NCBI GenBank assembly: GCA_038380435.1
Contig: JAWZYU010000024.1
Span: 54,336,613 to 54,400,612, forward strand
Direction of reading: 5' to 3'
From: Ryuthela nishihirai
Taxonomy: Eukaryota; Arthropoda; Arachnida; Araneae; Heptathelidae
Length of the DNA stretch: 64,000 nt
The notes beneath the pieces were generated by a model. The model saw only the letters and a program-made list of their open reading frames with translations. It made no database searches and was not told where the DNA came from. Every line of letters starts with the position of its first letter. Position 1 is the stretch's first letter. A program made the position numbers and the translations under genes. Below, piece by piece: positions 43,329 to 54,134 of the stretch.

Positions 43329-44410
43329 GTCTGTAAATGGTAGCTAGGTAGTAACTTGAAGGAGATCTGTGCACCAATCCCCTGTGATGATGCATAGAAT
43401 CGGCCAGGCCTAGCACCTAATGTCCGACCCTGCCTTTTCGTGGTGCAGACCATTAGTACCTTTCAAAAGAGATACTCTCTTGTGTAAGTGAACGGAATGG
43501 GAGGGCTGCCAGATTAGTGTGGCCTAGTGATTTGGACAACTCTGACTACTTTTTTTTCTACACTGCTGAGGAGTGGTCAGCCACACAGGGTCCTGGTGCT
43601 GACCATATAAACTCACTGGACTGGACAGATATATGACTCTGAGCTTGATTATGGATCTTGATTTTGCTGCACCTGGTGGGCTTCTGTGGAGGGAAAATCT
43701 TCCACTGTGTTTTCTGTTTGTTTGTCGGTTGACAGCCCCAAGTGAATAGATTCACAGGATATGTTTATCAGCTGGTGGATAATCCTGAGCAGAGGTCATT
43801 GCAGGCACCTGAACTCTTTGCTACTATTGACATCATCAAATTCTACATTGGAGGAAGTCTTCTAGTGTAAATGGCTTCAACCTTTAGTGGTGGGGGAACG
43901 GGTCTTTGCCCCATGTCTGCGATTAGGGGGCTGTTTGATATTGTCGCCATTCCCTCTCTCAATAAACATAGTTTCTTTAAACATCCCACTAACCATTTTC
44001 TCTCCGTAGGTAGTTGGAATGTGAGGACTCTACACAGAGCTTTTTCTCTTGATGTCCTCACACAAGAATTCCACCATTATAATTTAGATATTCTCGGCTT
44101 GCAAGAGACCAGATGGACAGATAAAGGTCAGATTCTTAAAAATAATCTTAAATTTCTCTTTTGAGGGAGGGGACGACAATAAGCATCACCAAGGCGTGGG
44201 TCTGCTTCTCAGCAGACATGCTAGTGATGCTCTTCTAGGATATGAGTGCATTAATGAAAGGTTTCTTACAGCAAAATTTCAGACAATTGTTAAAGACTTA
44301 AATGTTATATGCTGTTATGCCCTCACTGAGGATGCTGATGAGAAGGATAGGTTTTATGGACAACTTTAGGATATTTTGAATTCTGTCAAGAAAGGAGCTA
44401 CTATAATTCT
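43329..44410 (+). mobile_element. RTE-like retrotransposon, copy 5: intact 5' end, no 3' part
   Basis: 5' UTR starting GGTCTGTAAATGGTAGCTAGG, about 540 bp long, then the beginning of the protein. It matches, in inverse, the 5' UTR of copy 3. Similarity to the family ends near 44410, inside the endonuclease. Having the 5' end but not the 3' end is the opposite of the usual truncation for these elements. Confidence 0.85.
43871..44410 (+). pseudogene. RTE endonuclease N-terminus, copy 5
   Basis: ATG at 43871 opens MASTFSGGGTG, then SWNVRTLHRAF and LDILGLQETRW, the first two metal/catalytic motifs of APE-type endonucleases (Asn and Glu). A stop at 44162-44164 and a frameshift follow. GVGLLLS and CCYALTEDADEKDRFY continue in another frame, with a TAG at 44368. 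The core with GDFNAKVG is absent. Confidence 0.85.
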
Positions 44411-44520
44411 ACTATAATTCAAGTTGGAGTAGCTAAGATACCTCAACTACCAGAATAATAGTAGAATACAATAAAACATTTTTTTTAATTGCACTTTCAG
44501 GCTTCATTACTTTTTTTGGT

Positions 44521-44577
44521 TTAACCCATTTCTTCCCAAGTGTTGCGTAAACGCAACACTGGGAAGAAATGGGTTAA
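44521..44577. repeat. 57-nt hairpin with 27-bp arms
   Basis: Arm 44521-44548 and arm 44551-44577 are reverse complements (TTAACCCATTTCTTCCC...GTGTTGCGT) except for one extra A in the left arm. The loop is only 2 nt. Confidence 0.9.
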
Positions 44578-44607
44578 CTGCGTGAACTTGTAGAGAGTTG
44601 AGCAAAT

Positions 44608-44827
44608 TGTAACGCTCTAAAAGTATATTAAACTTCTTCTCTTCTTCTCGTATTAGCAGCAATCAATCAAAAGTCGGAGTTGCGCATGTGCAACTCCTTT
44701 AGCAGCTTGGGTGAGAGAAATGTGATAAATCCAACTGAAGATTAAAGCCCCGAAATAATAAATATATTGTAAATAAAGTAAAATTGGTTAAGAAAAAGTA
44801 AAAGTGAATGGGTGGACCATCACAACA
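44608..44827 (-). repeat. Solo-LTR-like repeat, copy 3, internally deleted
   Basis: Minus strand: TGTTGTGATGGTCCACCC at the 44827 end and TACTTTTAGAGCGTTACA at the 44608 end, with about 480 bp of the middle missing. It helps to fix both termini of the repeat. 44828-45333 holds nothing else recognised. Confidence 0.5.
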
Positions 44828-45333
44828 TATGCTAGAATTTATAGAAGGTTGAGGATCAGTACTGCCATTAGGTTTGAATAATTCAGTCAATGTTAGTTGT
44901 TTAGACTACCTTTTAATGTCTTACAATTGTGAAATATAAGGGTGTTTCTACCTCAATAGCCCAATTAGGTAGAAACTTTGGATAGATCATCAGCATCATT
45001 TCTACCTTCATTAGCCAGTTGATCCAAATCTTTGTTTGTTGGTTTTTGTACTTTTCATTAATAATGCCTTTGACTTTTCCCCCTCTTATCAAATCCTTTC
45101 ATCTCCAGTCCCCCCAGTGAAATCTTCTGGTGCAACTTAGTCATTACCATGGAAAAGTGAACTTTTGACTTGTGAATACTGAACTGGTTGCTAATACTTA
45201 AGCATGAAAAAGCAAATTCGCACATATTGAGTTTATGAAGAGAGAGAGAGAGTTTACTGTATATTTCTTATGTTTGATAATTATTTTTTTAACATAAACA
45301 ATTTTGTCATTTAAATTATGTTTGTTTCTGTAG

Positions 45334-45492
45334 AATCCAGTGACAGGCCTATTAAAATCTACTTCTGTTAATGATCATGCATGGGTGAGAGATTGTGTAT
45401 ATTCGATCACAGCAGTATGGGCTCTGTCTATGGCTTACAAGAAGAATGCTGACCTTGATGAAGATCGTGCAAAAACTTATGAATTAGAACAA
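45334..45492 (+). CDS. PHKA: PHKA, coding exon 2
   Basis: 53 codons between acceptor GTTTCTGTAG and donor GTAAAT, phase 0 at both ends. It reads NPVTGLL, then [51 protein letters not shown] is the start of the glucoamylase-like (GH15-type) alpha/alpha barrel conserved in PHKA and PHKB. Intron 1 (39029-45333) is 6305 bp. Confidence 0.95.
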
Positions 45493-45693
45493 GTAAATAT
45501 TTAGTGTTGTTTGTTGCAGTACTTACTAAATTCTTTTATATATTTTTTTGGTGTCAAGAAATTAGCATATATTTTAGTGTTACCAGTATATATGAGAATT
45601 TTCAATTTATAGTTTATCATGTACACTATGTTGAAAAAAAGTGTCCAGACATTTCCATGTTATGTGAATGGAAAGCCATTTTCAAAGCTCCCT

Positions 45694-45863
45694 CATCATC
45701 ATCATCCTCAAGCAGCCATGGGCTATGGAGGTCCAACCAGACCGTGCAGTTTAATTCTCCAAGCATATCTGTCCTGAGCTACATCTGCTGCATCCAGCCA
45801 CAGTACACCAATTCTAACAAGGCCCTGTTTGACATTGTCTGCCCACCGCAACCTAGGTCTCCC
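45694..45863 (-). mobile_element. RTE-like retrotransposon, copy 6 (3' end only)
   Basis: 170 bp of the 3' terminus with (TGA)n tail at 45694-45706. A perfect 11-bp duplication CAAAGCTCCCT lies at 45683-45693 and 45864-45874. It sits 200 bp into PHKA intron 2. Confidence 0.93.
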
Positions 45864-46195
45864 CAAAGCTCCCTGACATTGAAAATAAACCTTTTACTCA
45901 AAAACTGTTATTGACAATAAATTGTTGATGTCACTCAACTCTCTTCTAATATATTTCCTGTAATATTCATATAATATTTAAAGAATGAATGGAAGCTGAA
46001 GCAATTATTTTTAACTTTTGACACTTGTGAAAAAAATACTTCAATAGATAAAACACAACTCTTGTAACTATTTGTTCACTAACATAAATATCTGAAGTTT
46101 GTATGACGATTTTTTAAGATTTCATCAATTTGGAGGCAATGTGACAGTGTCAATTTTCATCGATCTGCGATCAATATTTAAAGAATACCAAAAGG

Positions 46196-47529
46196 TAAGT
46201 ATTGAAAGTTGCAGATGATTTATGATATTTAATTAATCTTTATAATAAATAAATATCCCCTCAAGCAGCTGTTTGCCACAGAGGTCTGACAGGAGCCTGT
46301 CAGTATATGCTATAGTAGTAGGTCTGTGAAAATGGCGAGACCTCAGCAGAAAAACTTCACAAATGTCCATGTCTCACTTAGGACTCAAACCCAAATCTCA
46401 GATCAGTAGCCAAGCATGCTAACCACTCGGCCATGGGCCGTTAAAAATTGCATGTTAAAAATCTTCTTTTTAAAATAGTTGTCTCCGATGAGATTATCTT
46501 GTTCTGGGTATTTTTTTAATAGTGCAAATGGATGTGCATTGTTTACAATTGTGTTTTTTAGGTTTGTTTTTTCTGATGGAATTATTTGGTTCTGGAGACT
46601 TTTTTATACTGTGGATCGCCGGATAATTCATGTGTTTCAGGCTTTTCATGAGAAATATACAGTGTCTTTGGGATTATTTAGTTTCGGGTTCTTTTTAATT
46701 ACTGTGGATTGGTGGTGAATTGTTTACAATTGTGTTATTTAGGCTTTAATCAGTAAAAAGGATGGAGCGGTTGTTTAGCAGTATGTTTAGATTAAAATGG
46801 ATATGTCCGATAATTTTGTACCGTGGTTTTCTTAAATTGTCGAACAGCAATTTGTTGTTTAGCGGTATGCCCTCTTTTGAATAGCCATCTCCAATGAAAT
46901 TATTGATTTTTGCAAGTGTTTTGTTTTAAATTACAGAATGAACGTATGTTTGTTAGTGATAATAAACTGTTGAAGCAAGTAGCCACAAATGGATCAACTG
47001 ACATTCTCCATATAACGATATGTGCAGTTAGGGAAATGTATCTATATATTATTACTTCTAGTGGGAACAAAATTTTATGCTTAAGTATAAACATTTATCA
47101 TTATATTCTTTACTCAGCGTATTCTTGTTGTATTAGGTTATTATTTGCAGAACTTTCCAAGAAGTTGAATATTCGGCAAAATGCCGATCTGAGGACATAT
47201 GTTTCAAAATATAAAGATGGCGCTTTTGCCAAATATTTTTCCCAATGTGATATCGAAATGCTTTTGTGATTAGTTTAAATGTCATATTTAGCAGGTTTTT
47301 TTACAGAAGTAATATTAAGAAACTTGGTATAATTCTGGAAAAATTAAATTTTTTCAATGCTGCTAGGAGTCCAAAAGTTGAATGTTGCATCAGACGCAAT
47401 TCATTATTTTGTGTTGTGTTAAAAAATGACATCTTAGCACCATAAACTGCAGAACTGTGCTGCTCAGATTTCCTCTTATTTTTCATTCTACCAAATCATA
47501 ATTTTCACCATACAAGGTTGGCAGCTCTG
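46196..47529 (+). mobile_element. hAT-like element, partial copy 1 (inverted relative to 58.1 kb)
   Basis: Shared with 59147-58082 in inverse over most of its length. Similarity begins exactly at GTAAGT (46196) and ends with GGTTGGCAGCTCTG (47516-47529), the terminal repeat of copy 2. The interior has about five diverged ~90-bp tandem units (GATGGAATTATTTGGTTCTGG..., 46484-46880). At 46930-47010 is an exon-like stretch (after TTAAATTACAG) reading NERMFVSDNKLLKQVATNGS. An open frame upstream of GTAAGT (FHQFGGNVTVSIF...) may be an exon. Protein not recognised. Confidence 0.55.
46242..46440 (-). mobile_element. SINE family A inside the hAT-like copy
   Basis: Minus strand: 3' end CCCCTCAAGCAGCTGTTTGCC, body, B box as GGACTCAAACCC, A box as CCACTCGGCCATGGG. 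It is absent from the matching position of the 58-59 kb copy. Confidence 0.88.
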
Positions 47530-47534
47530 CCTGT

Positions 47535-47830
47535 GATTTGAGGAGCACAAAACTGAATTTTTTCACATAACATGGCCACTACAATCACCAGATATCAACC
47601 TTCTGGAAAATCTATGGGAATTTCTGGGACAACATCTCAGGCACCGTTTTCCAGCTCCATCAAAGAATCAGGAATTGATAATGTTTCTTGTGGATGTATG
47701 GTGCCATATTCTTTCTGCTGACTTTCAGATACTGGTAGACTCTACACCATGAAGTGTATAGGCTGTACTGGACTCTGTAGCAGTTCAACACTGTATTGGT
47801 GATTTACCTTTGCTGTTTCTTTTTTGTCCA
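47535..47830 (+). pseudogene. Tc1-type transposase C-terminal fragment
   Basis: Plus-strand WPLQSPDINLLENLWEFLGQ (catalytic Glu region), HLRHRFPAPSKNQEL, then a decayed end. No terminal repeats found. Confidence 0.65.
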
Positions 47831-48861
47831 TTACCTGTGTAATTCATACTAAACAATATTGTAAAGAGAGGTTTGCCGATCGCGTGTCACTCTGGTACAG
47901 TGCTTATTATAATTGAACTAGATTTAATTCCCTCTGTCACTATTTAATTTTGGAGCATTTCAACTGAAATATTTATTCTACTTAGCATCAACAGTTATCA
48001 TAATTGATTCAAGTTTTACAATTGTATACTAATATGTAAATAGCCAGGATATTTCAAGGTATAGACATTAGTTGATGTTTAGAATAATCCTTGAAGGTAA
48101 GTAGAGAGTTCAAAAACAGAAGAGTCCTAGTGGAGGGGATACAAAGCTGTTAGGAAGTTTACAATCTATGCTTAATTTGTTGATGAGTTCATAATTTTTC
48201 TTTCATTTCGGGAGCAAATTTTGAAAGCCTAGATGTTGTTCACTGGATTTTGGTACACTTTTGTTCATGACTGCACAATTTTGCTGCACTGACATGGTTG
48301 CCTGGTCCTGAGGTTTGAATAGGCAAATCTTCACTTCAGATATTCAGAGGTGAGTGACTTCGATGTGCTGCATGTATGGTAGTAATACTTGGAACTACAC
48401 TAGTTATTGTTGTAAGATGCTTGCATCTGAATCTGGGAGAATGCTAGATTCCAGTTGTAATACAGAATTAAATTTAGTTCAATTACTGCACTGTTAATTT
48501 TTACAATACTCTATCATACTATAATTCTGATGATGATGGCAAATACCAGTCGTTCTGAAACATCTACTGTGGTAGCTCAGCTGATTCTGAAGGTGGGAAA
48601 TCTTAAGACTATATCAGTTTTCAGCTGGGTAGATTTCTGCTATTGCTTTCTGTTAGCATAAAATCATACTCAGGAAACCAAAAGAATAAAGATCTGGCAA
48701 CGACATAGTTGTAAATTATAATTTTAGTTTTGTTTTTTCAGCTTTTTCTATGTAGTTCATCATCATTTAGCTGAGTCAAAGACAATGAAAGGTTGTATTT
48801 AGCGAATAAACAAACTTTATCCAAAGGATTTTAATAGTTAACTGTTAATGTGAAGTTAATT
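47831..48861. other. PHKA intron 2, unassigned
   Basis: No exon or mobile element recognised. Confidence 0.4.
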
Positions 48862-48964
48862 TCTAGTTGTGAATATTGCTTATAATGGCACTGTATGTAA
48901 TTTTCAAAGTATTAAATATCATCAAGATTTTAGGTAACATATTTTGCATTTCCATTTTATAATA

Positions 48965-49352
48965 TAATCTGTAGTTCCCAGGTTCGAGTCCCAGCTGAGT
49001 CAGCATTGAGATTTCTCTCCGCAAAATTCCCCGCTCTGCCCACAGTCAGTAGGGGACACCAGTGGGCTTGGAAAGGCTGCCGTCCATCAGATGGATGTTA
49101 AGCCGTGGCCCTGTGTCTGGGAGAACCATACCCTGTGCACGTTAAAGAACACACTGGAACAGAGTGACAGGAGACAGAGGATTGGGAGACAGATGGTAGC
49201 CAGGAGTTGACAGGAGGCTACTATCTGTCTCCCAATAGCTGTTCCAGTGGGTCCCCTTCCTTAACCTTCTCTGAGCCTTCGGAGTCCATGTGACCTGGCC
49301 ATTTAGCCCATGTTGTGCAAAAAAGTGCTGCTCACAGGTAAAACAACCCAAC
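48965..49352 (+). mobile_element. SINE family B, head-truncated (in duplication B)
   Basis: Counterpart of 29111-29498 with the same 13-bp duplication CCATTTTATAATA (48952-48964 and 49353-49365), so it predates the segmental duplication. Several CpG-type differences separate the two. Confidence 0.86.
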
Positions 49353-49735
49353 CCATTTTATAATAAAGAAGGTAGTCTTTCAAGCTCACACCATTAGATA
49401 CAATACTTTCAAATTATAGTCTCTCTCTGTGTCCACAAATGCTGATAGTAAGGCTTTATTTCCTTGTCCATTCATCCATTCTATGACATTTTCATTTGTA
49501 ATACTAGATTTTCCTGCCATCAATATAGTTTTGTAATAATACTGGGCAACAAATTTTCATAGAAGTCATGCCTCTGAGATAAAAGTAACCATTTCTTAAA
49601 GATTTCTAGGTGCTGAACATGAATACGACAATGAAAAGGCAAAATTGGCTATGATTTCCTAGAAATTCACAATAGTTTCTTATATAATAATGTATTACGT
49701 ACATATTGACATGTATCAGTAAAACTCCGCTTCTA

Positions 49736-51352
49736 CTTCCAATGTCGCTTGTTTAGGAACATCTCTGGCGAGCGTCCAACAGTAGTCAGCAAACATTGAA
49801 GTGGACCAGTTTCCCTGGTATCATTTCTCCATCATTGCAATGTCCTGGTGAAAATGTTCACTGTGCTCATCACTAACCATGCCGCAGTTGTCGGGGAAGA
49901 AATCTAAGTGGGAATGGAGAAAGTGGATCTTTAAAGATATATTGCAGCCAAGTTTGTGATACAGAGACAACATGTCCTTAACCAGTTTCTTGTAATTGTC
50001 TGCCCTGTCCCCAGGAATTTAGTTGACACCAGACAAAACATGTCCCAAACCCTTTTCTCATCACTTTGAAGCAGGTTGTCAAACATCTGGTCTCTGAACA
50101 GCTTGCAGATCTGAGGACCCACAAAAATTCCCTCTTTAATTTTTGCTTTGCTGAGTCGAGGGAATTTGTCAGCCAAGTACTTTAGAGCTGATGCAGTCTG
50201 GTCCATGGCTTTTACGAAGTTTTTCATCACACCGAGTTTGATGTGTAGGGATGGTAGCAGGATTTTGTGCATTTTAGCCAATGCTGGGTGTTCCACATTC
50301 TTCTCTCTGACCTTCAGAAATTTCCTCTGAGGCCAGTTTCTCTTCATGTAGTACAAAGTCTTTCATATATCCCAGCTGCAGACCCATCAACAGAGCCACT
50401 ACCTTCAAGTCACAACAGAGATGCCAACCATACTTGCTGTATTGAAGACAGTTCAACTGCTGTTTGAGATTGTCATAGATTTCTTTCATGTAGACAGCAT
50501 GTATGGTCGGAATGGATGGAAGTGATTTCCATTATGCAGCAACACCTCCTTGAGACTCAATTTCGAGGAATCTATGAATAGTCGCCATTCTTGAGGGTCA
50601 TGTTTGATTCTGAGGGCATTCATCAGGTCATCTACATTGGAGCAGAACACAAGGTCATCTTCCTTTCTGAAGTAAGGTGCAAACTGCTCATGATGAATTC
50701 GAGATGAAGTCACTCAGACATTTTCCTTGAGAAGATTACACTGTTTAAGTCTTGATCCAAGTAACTGCTTTGTCCTTAGACAGCTCCAGATAGTGAACAA
50801 GATCATTCATTTCGTCTTCAGTGGGAATGTGTGGCGCAGGTGACGCACTGTGGCAGACATATGGATCATAATGACACCGAAGGCTGTGGAGAATCTGACA
50901 TCAGTTCGCCTTCCTTCTCGTCATCTGAATCGATGGAAAATTCTTTTGGAGGTTCAGGAATGGGAAGGCCTTTGCCATGCGTAACTGGTCAGAGCAGATT
51001 GTATATTCAGGTACACTATTGTCCACTTCTTTTTTCTTGTGATGCCTCCAGAAACAGGTGGGACCATGCAGAAGTAGCAGTCATTTGCACGATTGCTTGG
51101 CTCTCTCCAAACCATAGCAAAACCAACAGCATTGCCACTTTTTCACCTTTCAGCCACTTTGGAAGATTTCTTGCACACGTACTTCAGCATATGTGTGAGA
51201 TCCAGGCCTTATCCTGGTCCCCGATCTTGCATCCAAAATAAAACTTACATCACTTTCACTATTGGAGTGATGGCCCTTTTCTTGCTTGCAAACATCACTT
51301 CCCCACAATGTAACAAAATGTATCTGCACTATTAACAAAGTTACGAGGCATC
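49736..51352 (-). pseudogene. Broken copy of the uncharacterised repeat-borne protein (copy B)
   Basis: Counterpart of 29880-31495 with the same block order and the same frame breaks, so it was already dead when duplicated. The block RKEDDLVFCSNVDDLMNALR...EWRLFIDSSKLSLKEVLLHN is in one frame here (50713-50486). In copy A base changes interrupt it. Confidence 0.65.
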
Positions 51353-52053
51353 ACTACTGCTGAATTAAAACTGCAAGGATCACTTGTGTTGTACTTATGA
51401 CTCAAGGGTAAATGGGAGTCGCTCAAAAGACTTGCTCACCCTACGAGACATCGCTTACAACTAACAATTGCATCATCTTTTGTTTGTGATTGTAAAGCTG
51501 CAATGTCATGACAACTATATTGCATCAGACAATGATGCAATACCTCTGGGGGTTGTGGTATGGTGGGCTGATGCAATACAGCGCAGTACATTGCAATCTG
51601 GAGTTTAAAATGCAGCGTTGCAAAATAGTTACCTACGTACTCAATGTGGACTGAGTTGTTTATACATGACCATCTCTGTCTCTCCAAAACAAGAGCCAAT
51701 TGACAAATTTTATTGTCATTTTTGTGTTCAGCACCTCGAAATTAGTAAAGATTGGCTATTTTCATTTCAAAGTCTTTTTGTGTGTTGCCCAGTGTAAACT
51801 ATTGATTCTAATCCTTAAAAGAAAGATCCAGAACTTCCATCCGTTTGGAAGGGTTGTCATCTTTGTGTGCAGCCAATCACTGGTTAATTAAAAAATGCCT
51901 GACTTAATGGTTAGCTCTTGATGTTGTCCAATGCCCTCTTCTCTCTGAAGCTTTTATACTTTGATCCATGGGCTAGTTCACTGAAGTTGTGTTGTATTTG
52001 GAGGCAGTGCCAAGCACTTAAACTTCACATGAACAACACTTGTTACATTTATA

Positions 52054-52264
52054 AAAAAATAAAAATAAATACCCCCTCAAGCAGCTGCTTGCCACAGAGG
52101 TCTAACAGGAGCCTGTCAGTTTATATGCCATAGTAGAAGATCTGAGAGGATGGCAGGTCCTCAGCAGAAAAACAACACGAACATCCATGCCTTACCGGGG
52201 CTCGAACCCAGGTCCCGTAGATCAGAAACCAAGCGCGCTAACCACTTGGCCACAGGACGGCTAA
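52054..52264 (-). mobile_element. SINE family A present only in duplication B
   Basis: Complete minus-strand copy: GGGGCTCGAACCCAGG (B box inverse), CCACTTGGCCACAGGACGGC (head), CCCCTCAAGCAGCTGCTTGCC (3' end). A 9-bp duplication ACATTTATA lies at 52045-52053 and 52265-52273. Copy A has the single uninterrupted ACATTTATA. Confidence 0.95.
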
Positions 52265-52395
52265 ACATTTATAGAAGTACCAAAATCTAATTTAAAAACA
52301 AATTGCTTTACTTTGTCATTTCTTTATATCAGACATGTTTGTTTAGCAACATGGAATTCATCATAGAAATTAGAAACAGATACACCAGAATCCAG

Positions 52396-54134
52396 CTTTT
52401 CAATTATCATTAATTTCTCATTAAAATTGAATGCAGCACATTTCTTTTTCTTGCCACTTTGAGACCATTATGAACACACAAAAAACTCCTACTATGTTGT
52501 TTATTAATATGAAACAACCTTGCAGCACTAAAAGCCAATTTACCTGTAGGAAGCCATGAAACCACTATCTTGGACAGCAATTGAGAGTAAAACTGAGAAC
52601 ACAGTGTGGCTTGTGCATGATTTAGTGACTTTCACCAAACAAATGCCAATGAAGCCAATTTGATGCAAGGCAGATGGATGTTGTCCATAATATCTAAAGT
52701 CTATGAAATCAAGGTTTGTAGAATCTAGGTTTAACAGTAGTTTATAGTAATCAGTGGTTAAGGGATTTATGGTGCAAAGAAAATTAAAACCATTCTGCAT
52801 CAAACTAGGTATAGAGTAAAGGGATAATGAGGTAAAAATCAGTCAAACCCACAACCAAAGTTAAAATTAAAACTAAGTAAATGAAACAACAATGAAAACT
52901 GTAAAGCAGCAACAACAATGGATGCAAATAACAGAAAAGAAAGGTGTAAAACACTCATAAGGAAACAAAAGGAACAGGTATAAAAATTAAAGAGAATGTA
53001 AAAAGCTCTAATTTGATTAAAATAACCAGTATAGAAAAAAAAATGTAAAAATGATTGGATAAAAGGTATCCAAGTGTAAGGAACTTGGATTATAAATGTT
53101 GAGAGCTAAAAGAAAGAGAACCTTCACTGCTAAAAGCTGGAGAAACAATTGAAATAGAAGCAGTTAAAATGTTATCACCAAATAATAATCAGTTGTAACT
53201 TTAAGAAAACATGCATTTGTTTGCTTTATACACCTTTAACAGATACTGTGTTATACTAGACATAGTAGACATAAAATGTTTCAGATTGAAATAAAAATAC
53301 ATAGTGAAGGAGAAACTGAGTAAGAGGAAATTAGACGAAACTTCAGAGGTGGGAAATGGATATTGAGTATTCTGAAAGGCTGTACAAGAAAGGCTGTACA
53401 TTCTAAAAGGTTGTAAAAAAATATGGAACTATGTAATTATCCTGTTTCAGGTAAATCTGTGTATATATTATTATGTAGAATTGCTTTCTCTTAAGATATG
53501 CCATATTCTGTTAATTAGTTTGTTCAGAATGAGATTCAAATCCAATTAAATTGCGTTTTTTGTTGTAATGTTTAAATAAGCACTATTAGAATTAATATGC
53601 TTTTCGTAAATATTTTGTTTTCTAAAAATTCACAATTAAACGCTCTTTATTGTGGTATATGACATGATGTATTTCTGTCTATTAGTTATTTTATTATAAG
53701 ATTTCGAAGTTTTTCTTCTGCTGGAAGTAATACAAAATTAACCTGGTCACCAGAGAGCGAATTCTGCTCTACACCCAGCATGTTGAGGGTTAATGTGATT
53801 ATTGTTCATTACATTCTGATCTGAAGCTAAATTTTAAATATCAAGAAAGAGGAAAAAGCTTAAATAAACAGCTTCAAATTATTTGTTTTCATTTCACAAG
53901 ACTAAGCCCTGGTCTGAGAAATCTTGGCTTGTGCTGTTTTTATTCTCTTAATTTCAGTAGTAGTAAGTAGCCAGTCAAAAAAAAAAGTTGCAAAGCTTGC
54001 ACCCTTTTTTGTTGACTGGCTACCAAAGACCACCTGCATAAGTAATAAAGAGACACTTTGAAAACAAAACAAAAAATGTCTAGTACCTGGCCCTGGTTCA
54101 ACTGAATCATGGTAGCTCTGTCACTGTTCATATA
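52396..54134. other. PHKA intron 2, unassigned
   Basis: AT-rich with A-runs. No exon or element end recognised. Confidence 0.4.

Larger units (their letters stand above)
48862..52395. repeat. 3.3 kb segmental duplication, copy B
   Basis: Same segment as 29008-32318, 3534 bp here. The extra length is almost exactly a 211-bp SINE plus its 9-bp target duplication and a few single-base indels (for example TAATAATAC against TAATAC near 49535). It lies wholly in PHKA intron 2. Confidence 0.92.

Noticed and set aside
46479..46718. Hydrophobic open frame that looks like a small membrane protein
   Set aside because: It lies across diverged ~90-bp tandem repeats; the Phe/Trp-rich peptide is a by-product of T-rich DNA.
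47535..47830. Joining the Tc1 fragment at 47.5 kb with TGTCCAGACA-like sequence at 45.64 kb as one element
   Set aside because: The inverse of the 45.64 kb sequence was not found at the right end of the fragment.
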